From: Caprimulgus europaeus
Lineage: Eukaryota; Chordata; Aves; Caprimulgiformes; Caprimulgidae
Length of the DNA: 64,000 nt
Direction of reading: 5' to 3'
Assembly (NCBI GenBank): GCA_907165065.1
Contig: OU015528.1
Span: 76,179,474-76,243,473, forward strand
A program made the position numbers and the translations under genes. Shown here in pieces: positions 48,300 to 58,760 of this stretch (position 1 is the stretch's first letter; every line of letters starts with the position of its first letter). The notes under the pieces were generated by a model. It saw only the letters and a list, made by a program, of their open reading frames with translations, ran no database searches and was not told where the DNA came from.

Positions 48300-48700
48300 A
48301 AAAGCTTTCAGCTCCAAAAAAGGAAAAGAAAAGATGGGGAAGGAGAAAAAAAAAAATTCATCTTACCAGCACGTTGCAGCACCAACTTGCTTGAAGGAAT
48401 GTTGCCTTTACAGGTTTCGCTTTTAATTATCCTGGAAGCAGAAGGGGAAAAAAAAAAGAAGACGACGAAGCAGGGTTGTTAAATTAGCGTGTGCTAGAAT
48501 CTTTTCAGTTTGTCGCAGAGTAGAAAAATACCAAAAAAAAAAAAAAGGCACGCAAAGAAAGAAAAAAAAAAAGAAAAAGAAAGCTCAGTAATTTAAATTT
48601 GCTGTCAGTTCAGGCAGCATCGCTCTGTCCCGCCCCTCTTCCCACTGGGTTCTACTACCTGCAGGGCTGCAACTGACAGCTACTGTGCAAACAAAAAAAA
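48300..48700 (-). promoter_or_regulatory. Purine-rich, CpG-containing promoter-like region
   Basis: The plus strand carries repeated A/G runs (near 48318-48357, 48449-48470, 48533-48545 and 48555-48585), that is, long pyrimidine tracts on the minus strand. CpGs that are rare elsewhere in the window recur here (GACGACGAAG, TTAGCGTG, TTTGTCGCAG, GCACGC, CATCGCTC), and a GC box CCCGCCCCTC lies near 48630. Together with the candidate exon beside it, this would fit an upstream exon region of a minus-strand gene. No TATA box or start site can be fixed. Confidence 0.25.
48367..48431 (-). other. Candidate minus-strand exon (unrecognised)
   Basis: A strong minus-strand acceptor (TTTTCCCCTTCTGCTTCCAG ending at 48432) precedes a 65-nt segment that ends in a good donor, GTGCTG|GTAAGATG, at 48367. 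One frame is open (one base, 21 codons, one base) and contains SETCKGNIPSSKLVLQRA; the frame starting at the first base stops at once. The pyrimidine tract is the best in the window. The protein is not recognised. It may equally be an untranslated exon or an accident of the pyrimidine-rich DNA. Confidence 0.3.
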
Positions 48701-51700
48701 AGGCAAAAAGCATGCTGGGACCATGCTGTCTGCTGTCTGAGTCTCTCTCCACTTCTGATGACTGAAAATCATTAGTGGAAAGGTTCTGTTGTTGTTTGCT
48801 GGGATTTTTAAGTTGGGTTCTTTGCATGAAATTTGATTTATTTTTAATTGATACAACGTACCACGTGACAGAAACCGGTGGTTGTGTTTCTCAGCTCTGC
48901 TCAGAATGGAAACTAACCTGAACGGATTGATTTTAACAGTATGGTATATGTAGAATATACACAGACATTTGCCCTGTTGCACTTTGCAGGCATGCATTCA
49001 TCCCTTCCTGTAATACTGCGTACAAAAATGTTTGTTTGAATGGAACGTCAGGAAAATATTTCAACAGAAAACAGTTAAAACTCTGGCACTCTAAAAAGTT
49101 GCCAGTATTGTTTTTGCTTTGCTTCTAAGTTTTCCTTCTAAACTTTTAAAAATCATTTTTGAGAACAAAAAGTAACAGAAGTCAGAGGCATAAAGAACAA
49201 CTGGCACAACACTTATGTAAAAGGGACAAACTAACACACACCGTACATAAAAAGCTATGTTTTTAGCCACATGTTTAAAACCATTTTTGAAAGTCTGTAG
49301 ATCTGCGCTAGTAACTATTAGCAAACTGCATACATCATATGAGTGTGAAATATTTGATGAAAACTAACAAGCAAAACAAGTACAAAAGCTATAAATGCCT
49401 TTTTATGGCTGTTTTAATTGTTGCTAACAGGCTTTTAACAACAGGGCTAAAATAATCCTTCCACAGCAGAGAGAAACATAATCTATAACTTCTAACTATT
49501 AATGTATTCACCAAAATATGGTTCCTACCTAATTATAAAATAAAATTAAAAGAGTGAAATGATGCTTTTCCTTAATACTTCAGTACTAATTGCTTGGATC
49601 ATGCCACAGTAAATACGCAACATTTGTATTCAGTTATTGCTCTACTTATGTGTGTAACCATAAAATAAAAAGCTGAAATGTTTAAACTTAATTAAATTAA
49701 TCTCTGTTTTACTCGGTTTGCCATTTACACAGAAAGAGACACATGCATGCTGAACATGCCTGCCATAGACAATTGGCTTCTAAATAGATTTTTAAAAAAC
49801 TCTGCAGAAACTAATTGCTACCATGTTCATATCCCTTCTGCTGCCTTTACTCATTGAAGTAGCTCTGATAGGATGATTCCTACCACTAGGAGTTGCACAA
49901 AAAGGCTCAAGGTGTAGGGTCTGTCCTACAGCCCTCGTAAGGCTTCTGTTCATAAACAGTCATATTAAATTATTACAACAACATTCAAATTTCAAGTCAC
50001 TTTTCTTCTCTTTTAAAACCTTCAGACACTTTTGGCAAGTGACCATTGGAAGCTGTTTCTATAGATGGTAGAAATCTCCCACCTTTCCAGAGATGAGGTT
50101 TAAATTAGCACAGCCGAGAACCGTCTCTTTGCAAAGTTCACCAAGATCTCTTAGCAGACTCATGCTGTCTACAAGATTTTTTGCTATTCCCTGTGGGTTC
50201 AGTCTCAGTATAAAGGGGAAAGACAGCAGAGAGTTGTCTTCAACATGGAAATACAAATACATAAGGACAGCGAACATAATTTGGAAGAGGTGCAATGGCA
50301 GATTCCCCAAGTAGTCACAGCAAAAATACAGCATTTTTTTCACTAGAATTTGCTCTTATTTACACTGGTGTGGCATTAAAGCTCTGTTTTTATGAAAGCA
50401 AAATGTTTTAGTATACATTTTCATCCAAGTTCAGTGTTTTCTGGCTCCCTGTCCTTTTCTTTTTTAACTGCAAGGCTTTCCTTGTTTTTGCTCCTTGTTA
50501 AAAAAAAAAGAAAATGGTAAATAGTAAAAAAAAAAAAAAGTGTTCTTGATGATTTGACAGCATTTAATCCTTATTTTGCTATCTTCATGCACACATATAT
50601 ACGCACAAGCATACACACACATGCTCAATTTCAAAGTTCTGTTAAATCCAACAAACTTATTATCCTTCTATATCTCCTTGCAAAAGTCAAGGGTGGCCTG
50701 TTTTTAATGCACTTGGCATTTTAAGCAAGGCACTCAGACCTTCAAAAGACAAATAATTGAACTTTGCCTTTAATGGAATAAGGTAGTGCACTAAATAACA
50801 AAAACTAAAAAAGCTAGATATAGCAAGGAAATACAGTCAAGAAGGCAATTTGACTAATTGGTTGAGAAAAAGCACAAGAGCTCATAAAATCAAACATTTA
50901 TAGAAACACCTTACTTGTGATATTAACTTAAAATAAAAATTGTGGCAACGTAAGCTGTTAGTATCAACCTTTTCTCCTGTAATGTAGGACACTAGGAAAG
51001 AGAAGAACAAACACTGAGGTGTTTAGAAGAACAGAGCCTGATTAAATTCAGTGGAAGCTTCATTCATTTTAGGGTTTTTGTGAGGCTGTATGTTACTATT
51101 AACCATTCTGTGTCTCTGTTAAAATATAATTTTGATTAAAGGTCATAGGCTTTGGAATGTAGAAGTAAGTTAGGTTCTACGGGAAAGATAATACTTTCTT
51201 TGTGGTTCTACAGTCAGTTTTTAATGAATCAGTTAAATTAAAGAAGCAGTAATTAATGGAGGCTTCCTAGTATATAATGCAACGGAAAGTATCTAATTAA
51301 CCTTTGTATCCTTTACAAAACACCATCAAGTGAAGCATTTTCTAGTCTTGTTTTAATGAAGAGCATCTTTGCCTTTAGCTTTGGTGGAATTTATATTAAC
51401 TTTTTGTGGTTTTGGCTTCCTCCCCCTCCCAACCCAAGTTTTCATGTCATTGGCCAGCAAGGATTAGCTCCCACAAATACTGAAAACATTTTGCAAATTT
51501 TCACTCCTTTTTAAGAAAAAACACACACCAAACCTTCAAAGTCCCTGTTTGCACTAAATAGACCCTGCTATACTGTAATGGGAAAAAGGTTGAGGAAGGG
51601 GTTTTAGCCTTGTATGAGATTAGTCCCAATATTAAACTTGGCAAATACCAAATGAGACCCTTACCTCATCTTGTAAAGTCTTTCTCTGCAGCCAGATCTA

Positions 51701-52472
51701 TCTGAATGGCTTTACTACAAATGAGACAAATCCTGTGCTCTCCTGCCCCTCAGAAGCAAAGGAGATCACTCAGTTGTTCTTGAGACCCTTACCCTAAGTA
51801 AATGGAATTTAGAGAAGGTGTGAATTATACAGCTGAGAGATATAAATGTGATTTTATGTAAACAGCCAACTCCCTTGTTATAGGGAGACTTGGGAATAAA
51901 CATGGGCCACACAGCCAGCTATGACTTTCAACTTTCAGTACTAACACATTTTCAGTTTTACGATTTGTATTAATTATGTCAAAGTAATACCCAGCCTCTA
52001 GTGACTTAATGTACCGTATTTCTTTGTGTGCAAGGTAAGACTTCCGTTACTTTAATTGCTTCCTTCTGCACTTTTAAATTGAGGGTGGATTTCTTATACA
52101 TTTAATTGCTTTTCCCTGCAGCACACAAGGAAAAGGTAGTTGAAGATGGCTTCTAAACAAAGATATACAGTAATTAAAAGCTCTTTTAAAGAAAGCTTCT
52201 TTTTGTACAGCACCTGCTGTTAATGGAGTACTTTGTGTACAGTCTTGTGTTGTCTTTGGATCCAGTGCATTATTTCAGTAGAGTGTTGTTGGAGGATTTC
52301 TACATCTGATGTGGTGACCTATATATGTTAATTACCCTATGCTGAAAAAAGAAAACCCCACCAGGAGACCTCCCCTCCCACCCAAAATATCCAGCCCATA
52401 AGAATGGTTTGGCAAAGTGAAAAACGAGATTGTAAACTTTTGATTGCCTTGTGGATAACAGTCACTTAATTC
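48701..52472. other. Non-coding stretch, nothing recognised
   Basis: The 94-codon minus frame 50059-50343 is hydrophobic at its start but has no recognised motif, and a plus frame overlaps it. 52050-52130 contains two similar TTTAATTGCTT...CTGCA words. No repeat family is clear. 50345-50370 (CTTATTTACACTGGTGTGG) may be an ancient CR1-like scrap. Confidence 0.4.
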
Positions 52473-52491
52473 TTTTTTTTTTTTTTTTTTT
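52473..52491. repeat. T19 homopolymer
   Basis: Nineteen consecutive T are followed by CCCCAG. It is likely to vary in length and to be error-prone in sequencing. Confidence 0.95.
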
Positions 52492-53622
52492 CCCCAGGTG
52501 AAAAAAAAGACTTGTTACAGTTTCCATTAAAAGATGATAATTTTATAATGTGTAGTTTTGCTTAGTAAAATTTCTTATTGAGGAAGAAATAATTCTGTAG
52601 CTTATATGGTTTAATAAATGACAGTTACACATCTTAGTTCTTCCCTGTTGTCTTGCCTGTAGATGAATTCATTTTTCATGCCTGTGTCGCTGTCCCCTCG
52701 ATACATCCTGCTGCCTTGCAATCAAAGGGGGCTAATATAAAAAAAAAAACAAACAACCAAAACCTCTACAGAATTTGGTGCTTTGATAAATTAATCCATC
52801 CTTGTGTGTTAGCCTTCTAAATTCTCGTGTCTTAAGAATATTTTGTGGTTTGGAAGTAAAGCCCTAAGACAAGAAAGAGAGACAGATGCTGTGTGTAAGT
52901 TCCCACTCTTTTCATAGGAAAAATATTGTGGAAGATCAGGGTGCCACCTCTATTCATGATATGTTTTGGGATTTGCTTTGATGTTTGGTTGCATTCAATG
53001 GGATGTTAACTGATGATTTGATGGAAAGTTCCAGATGTTAAAACTGAATATAGTTAAACAGAGAAAGATTACTCAGCAATTTTGTTATGTTGCAATAACA
53101 GCCTTGGCTCTAAGGTGAAAGGGGATGTTTTCCATGCTAGTGTAAATAGGAAGAGAGAAGATAAACAGACCCTCCTTACCAACATCAAGTTCAGGGGCTC
53201 ATAACAGACTCCTATGAAATTTGCTTCTTAATGGCCTCAGAGAAGAAAGTGACTTATTAATTGGCTCAGGAAGTATTTGGACATTTCTCATTGGTATAGA
53301 TTGGAAGGGTAAAAAAATAAAAAAGACATCTACCATGGCCATTATGAGAAGGTCAACACCAAAATTTTATACAAACTACTTGCGTTTAGGAAATGACACA
53401 AGAAATCAGAGAGCAGTAGGCCATATAAATTTTAATGGAGGCCATCACAAACATATTTTGTTTTTTTTCTGATCCATATTTCTACATACCTCCAGCATGT
53501 GCTCCTCAGAAGCAAACCTTCCAGACACATTCAAGTGTATTTTCACAACATACAGTGATGAATAATTGATTTACAAATAATTCTTTCTTGCACTAGTGCT
53601 GACTTATCATTATCTAATCATG
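52492..53622. other. Non-coding stretch, nothing recognised
   Basis: The plus frame 53221-53472 has no motif. ATCATTAT at 53606-53613 recurs at 53852-53859 across the next CR1 and may be part of a target duplication. Confidence 0.45.
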
Positions 53623-53852
53623 ACTTAGATTAGACATTAGGAAGAAATTCTTCACTGTGATGGTGGTGAGACACTGGAACAGGTTGCCCAAGGAAGTTGT
53701 GGATGCTCCCTCCCTGGAAGTGTTGAAGACCAGGTTGGATGAGGCTTTGAGCAACCTGGTCTAGTGGAAAGGTGTCCCTGCTCATGGCAGGGGTGTGGAG
53801 CTAGATGATCTTTAAGGTCCCTTCTAGCCCAAACCATTCTGTGATTCTATGA
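53623..53852 (+). repeat. CR1 LINE 3'-end fragment
   Basis: The fragment starts CTTAGATTAGACATTAGGAA in the ORF2 C-terminus, continues through GAGACACTGGAACAGGTTGC and CCTCCCTGGAAGTG, the CTAGTGGAAAGGTGTCCC stop region and GCTAGATGATCTTTAAGG, and ends ATTCTGTGATTCTATGA. About 230 bp remain. It is very close to the 17.6-kb copy, so it is relatively young. Confidence 0.94.
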
Positions 53853-53992
53853 TCATTATTTACTGAGACTCCATGAAATGTCTCCCGGTGCTCAGAGTCT
53901 GATGCCTTACAATGCTAGTCCATCTATAGCTCCTGGCATGGAAAGAACTGATTAGTTTGGAGACTATATGCTGCCTAAATACACTTTTCTCC

Positions 53993-54012
53993 AAAGTTCA
54001 AGTTTGAACTTT
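53993..54012. repeat. Short near-perfect palindrome
   Basis: AAAGTTCAA and TTGAACTTT are exact complements separated by GT. The palindrome lies 15 bp upstream of the long inverted repeat. Confidence 0.85.
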
Positions 54013-54016
54013 GCTC

Positions 54017-54038
54017 AGGCTAGTAAAAGGCTAGTAAA
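54017..54038. repeat. 11-bp direct tandem duplication
   Basis: AGGCTAGTAAA occurs at 54017-54027 and again at 54028-54038. The second copy is also the outer end of the long inverted repeat's left arm. Confidence 0.9.
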
Positions 54039-54116
54039 AGTGTGGTTAAAGCAATTGCAACTGCTCTCCAGTTACCAGAGCAGTTGCAATTGCTTTAACC
54101 ACACTTTTACTAGCCT
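54028..54116. repeat. Perfect 40-bp inverted repeat with 9-nt loop
   Basis: The left arm 54028-54067 (starting AGGCTAGTAAAAGTGTGG, ending CAACTGCTCT) is the exact reverse complement of the right arm 54077-54116. The loop is CCAGTTACC. With 40 of 40 positions pairing, the DNA could extrude as a cruciform and any transcript would fold into an 89-nt hairpin. Such perfection means the arms are recent or kept identical. It does not match the ends of a transposon family I know. Confidence 0.96.
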
Positions 54117-57100
54117 GTAATTTCTGAGTCATTAACCCTTTAGGATTATGAAGATTATCCCCTGGCAAGCATCACTCCATCCTCTCAGACTCTAAATTAA
54201 TGCCCAAGAATGTGATCACTTTGATGGGACCAGCTGTTTTGTCTGCTGCCAAAGCACTCCAAACACTTAGGCAGCTTCCTTAAATGTGCTCAGGAAATCC
54301 TGACGTGTACCATAGGAGTGTGCTCTGTGGGCTTCTCAGCAAAAAGGCAATCCCTGTATGCAGCACTGACCCTGACATTTGTCTCTTGTGTCTGCACCTT
54401 ATTATATCGATCTGGGAGGGATCCAACACGAATTCAGAAAGTGCAGGTTGGCAGCCCTTGAACCAACATCTTTTTTTGCCTTCAAGCTTAAAATTAACAG
54501 GTGAGAAGTATGCCAATATACAGAGAAAGATATGATTTGGTATTTATTAAACCTGGCTGTAAAATCTTCTTTATCTTTTGAAATCTTTACAAGAAGATCA
54601 AGGAACGTCAGACCAGTCAAAAAGGTGTTATTAGCAGGGTTATGAGCAGTGCTTGTCAAAATTTCATGATGTTTCCTTTTATATAACCCTGTTTTCAATT
54701 GCTTATGGCTTTTTATCACACTACATTTTAGGATTAGATTTTCTCTGTTAGGAGTCTGCCTTTGACTGTTGGAAAACTTCAGTCGAATCACCCCAGTCTT
54801 TGCTGAGAGCCACGCTGGGGGAAAAACATCTTCAGATTGCAGTAGACTTTTCTTACAGGAGGTCTGCAGCTGTTGTATTTCTGCCAGGATTCAAGCAAGG
54901 ACTTGAATTACGTCCATAAGGGTGGCATTTATGTCAGGGACAGCAAAAAAACCCACTTCTATAAAAAAAATCGACACAAATGAGGGCATTTCTGGAGAAG
55001 CTAGTGCAAAGCACAGGATGGACAGGCTAATATTCTGCATGGGGATGGTGTAGCATAACTGAGTTGGCAGGATGACATCATCCTAATTTTGGGGACAAAA
55101 GTTCAGGGAGGAATGTTTAGGCATATAGGTTTGTGCAGTGCCACTTGCTCTCAAGGTTGTAACCCACTTCACTTACTAGTGTGGACATGGCCATTGCGGT
55201 AAGTGCTGAGAACTTTAACAATTGGGAGAAATGCTCTGAAATTAAAGACAAGAGAAGCAAGAGTGGACCAGAGGCACTACATTAGCAGAGCAAATCTGGA
55301 CACGCATTCAGGAGGACAGAGAAAGAAAGGAGACTGAAAATGCCTGGAAAAAGAGTACTGAAACTGAGATGCTGCTGGAGAGGAGAACGGGTTGGTTATG
55401 CAGGACTTTTTGTCTGGAAGTAAGGTAGGAGCAGGCAGTCAGGGGGATTGGCTCAGACATGGAGACTGGAAGAGTGCTGTTGGAAATAGGCTGGATGGGG
55501 AAATAGAAACTGTGTAAGGAAGGATACATGATTGCATAGCATTATACAACACAACTTTTGGAGGGAATGAATATTGCTAGTGATCCTAACTGTAGTTTTT
55601 CCTAACTTTTTTGAAGTGCTTGGCTTCTATAAACAGTAATGTTCTTGGGCAACGTTTTTCTTTGCTAGGAACTCTGAAGAGTCCTAATGGTGTCCCTTGC
55701 TTGAGGTCCTTGTTTTTATTGAAAATGTGAGTTAATAACAATGAAAGAAAATGTAGTAATCAGTGAAATCTCATTAAACTCTTAACTAGTATCCATGCTT
55801 GTTGCTTATTTTTCTCCTCTGTGTGTTTCTTCTGACAGCAGAGCTTTGCCTTGAAGGGCAAGAACATCCCATCTGTTGAGCTCTGAGGGTGTAAATGCTG
55901 TTGAAAAGGAAAATATTCATCTCTTTGGTGTATATGAGAGGCTGGAAGACCCAGTGTTGCCTGCACTGGAAATGGGTAATCTCCATCTCCCTCATGGCTA
56001 ACTATGCACAAATTGTGTCATCTTGTACACAAAGGGCAGATCCGATTGGGACATATGTTATCATATAGCTGCAGTCACACAGAGGCCCTCAACATGAATA
56101 CTATTAAAATGTGAAATGCTCATAGATTATTTCAGGCTTCACAGAGAGCCATAACAGCTACTGCAATAAATTAGAGCAGTTGCCAGGCACTTATGTATCA
56201 GTGCACCCTAGCTGTCACTTTACAGGCTGCAGTACATCTCTGCTTTGCTGTTGTATCGTATGCTGCAGGCACGTTCCCCAGGCCAGAGTTTTCCTGTGTG
56301 GCTCAGTGGAAGAATTGTCCTCCAACAGTGTGGCGATTGTCTCTCCTACAGAGCTCGAGAGATACCTAGGGGTCAAAATGTGCTAAAACCCCACTGCCTC
56401 TCTGAATAACCTTTCTTTTTAATCCTCACAAGATTTCAGCCTAACTCCCTTCCCAGATCCCTCTGTTGTCTAATGAGGTAGGAACAGAACTGGATTTTCT
56501 TGGTGACAAGTAAGAGAAACAGCAATTGGTTTGCCTCATGCCTGTATCATCACAAATCCCTGCTCCTTTTATAGAACCTTAAATGACCATTTGCCATGAA
56601 GTAAAAAAAGCAATGACCTCAAGCACAAACCTTTCCAGGTATAACTAGTCTACAGCAAAATGATTATGTTGCCAGTGCAGTATTAGGAATTTGTATGTTG
56701 CACTTAGTGTAAGCAATGAAGCAACAAGTGATTTTTTTTAAACTATATTTGTTTCAATTTAGTTGACTTTAGACAATTCAATGGAACTAGTTATTAGTTA
56801 TTATAGCACTTAGATAGATTCTATTAAAGTTTTGGCCTTAACAATGAAACTCATTAATCATTCTTAAGTACTGTACATAAAATAGGAACCTCTCACAGAC
56901 ATGATAGAAACTGATTATGTCAGAGGGGAAAAAAAATCCAACACGTAAATTAGGCTTAAAATTTGATCAGTATGAAAATTGCTGTTTACTAAGGAAAGTC
57001 TTCTGGTACATAAAATATGTAATAAAAAAGTCTATCAATTGAGGATTAAGAGCTTTTAGAAACAAATATCAGTAATTTAACTGAAAAAATTAATATAGTT

Positions 57101-58129
57101 AATTTGGAATGCAATATCAGTATACATATATATAATATTTCATTATATAAAATCCCTCTTGGCTACACAATATTCTATACATTGACAGCAGTTTATGAAA
57201 ATATGCACTCATAATTTCATGTTATCAGTATGTAAGGAAACTCTAAAAGATATTAAATAACTCCCCTACAGAGACAAAGTCTGGGACAGGAAAAAGGACA
57301 GATGTTTGAACACAGAACACATTCCCTTGGGACACACTACTACTGTTTTATTTCCAAAGCTCTCCAGGTGAAGCAATAAATAAGTACTAGGACTGATCTT
57401 CAGTAATATCTAGTGATCTATCATATTAATTAGACTAATGTGACCTGACAAAAAAACCCAAAAAACTCCATCATACATGAAAATACTGAAGTGAGCCCCT
57501 TTGGGACACCAGATGAGTTTGAAACATGCTTTCTTAAAAATCACATTTTATCCAATGGCAAAGGTTAAATCAGAAGGCAGCAGCACAGATTATGAATGTG
57601 AAAGAACTCCTGTGCTACCTGGTTTACTTTCCAATGTTACCAAAGTTTATTATTGCACAGCTCTAAAATTGCCTGCTCCTTCCTTCAGATGCCTGAAGTG
57701 CTAAAGCTTGTCTTCTTTATGTGTGGCTGTTGCACTGGCTACTATGTCTTGATTTTGGTCTCTTTTTTCATCTCATTCTCTTTGGCCATCTACAATGAAA
57801 GCATTAGTAGGAGAGGAAAATATTTACTTCTGGAGGGACATGCCCACTTTCAGATCACTTATTCAGCCCACTTCTACATGACTTATTCAAGAACTTCTTT
57901 ATTGTGCCCTTACAACACAACTATCCCTGAAGGGAACAAAACAAAGTCTTCACTTCTTGTACTTTGCCCTCTGGTACTGAGATGCTTTCATTTGGAGATG
58001 ATCTGCCAGATAGTGTCACACACAAAGCTGCAATCTTTCATCTTGCTTTATGAAAGATGTGAATTTTGCCTAAGTCTTTAACTCAACAATATTTTTTGTT
58101 TCTGCTTCACACTGCAAATTTATCTCTTA
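54117..58129. other. Non-coding stretch, chance frames only
   Basis: The minus frame 54402-54791 (129 codons) and plus frame 57653-58081 (142 codons, rich in Phe/Leu/Cys from T-rich DNA) are the longest, but neither has a motif, a splice context or a recognised family. Part of 57700-58129 may belong to the ancient LINE that follows. Confidence 0.45.
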
Positions 58130-58760
58130 CTTTAAGTTTTCTTTCACCCCAGATCTCTTTCAATAACCCTGAATTTCAGGCTCTTTTTACCTTCCTGCCT
58201 TTACATTAATTATTTTTTCTCTAGTGGGATTAGCTTGCAATTTTCCAGGCTAAACATAATTTTGCTTTAAGCCCACATTTCTAACCTATTCAGGTCCTCT
58301 TGCATTGTTTCACTGGGGTTGATAACCTTTACTGATTTTAGTACCATCTGCAACTTTCATTAATATTCTGTTTACTCTTTTCCCCTGGACCAAAATGGAG
58401 ACATTAAGGCCTGACCTGACTCCTGCAGTACCTGCTAGATACCTCCCAGCAACTTTCAACTTTGTTTTTCATTACTAATCATTTAGAATCCTCTAGACGG
58501 TTTTCAATGTAAGTGGCAATAAAACCATGTTTCTTCAACCTTGGAATATCTATTATAAACAGTGGTAAGTAAAACTAAAATGCCTCAAACCCTAATAAAA
58601 TAGTCAGCAGACTTTCTCTTTGCATGGCTTACTAGCAAATCTATTGCTTTGGCTCTTTTAAAAAATTCTAAGGTGCAATCCTTTTTCTGGTTGGAAAATG
58701 ATCTCTATAAATTCTTATCAAATTGTTCTGAAATGTGTTATACTACTGCTTATTTACAAT
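58130..58760 (-). repeat. Ancient CR1/L3-like LINE remnant
   Basis: Phrases in the expected order of an old CR1/L3-type LINE, read in reverse, are visible: CCTATTCAGGTCCTCTTGCA, GATTTTAGTACCATCTGCAA, CTTTCATTAATATTCTGTTT, CAGTACCTGCTAGATACCTC, AGACGGTTTTCAATGTAAGT, GGCAATAAAACC, then GCTTACTAGCAAATCTATTG. These correspond to the RT-proximal region shared by amniote remnants. The copy is very diverged, with no open frame. Confidence 0.5.

Noticed and set aside
50059-50343. 94-codon minus-strand frame with a hydrophobic start
   Set aside because: It looks like a membrane segment but has no recognised family and no good acceptor. A plus-strand frame overlaps it.
52473-52620. T19 plus CCCCAG acceptor followed by an AATAAA, as a terminal exon
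   Set aside because: The frame stops after ten codons, the tract is a plain homopolymer, and AATAAA words are common by chance in A+T-rich DNA.
54402-54791. 129-codon minus-strand frame
   Set aside because: No motif and no splice-bounded exon; treated as chance.
57653-58081. 142-codon plus-strand open frame, longest outside CR1 and the microsatellites
   Set aside because: It has no ATG-context support, motif or splice sites. Its hydrophobic content follows from T-rich DNA, and it runs up to an ancient LINE remnant.
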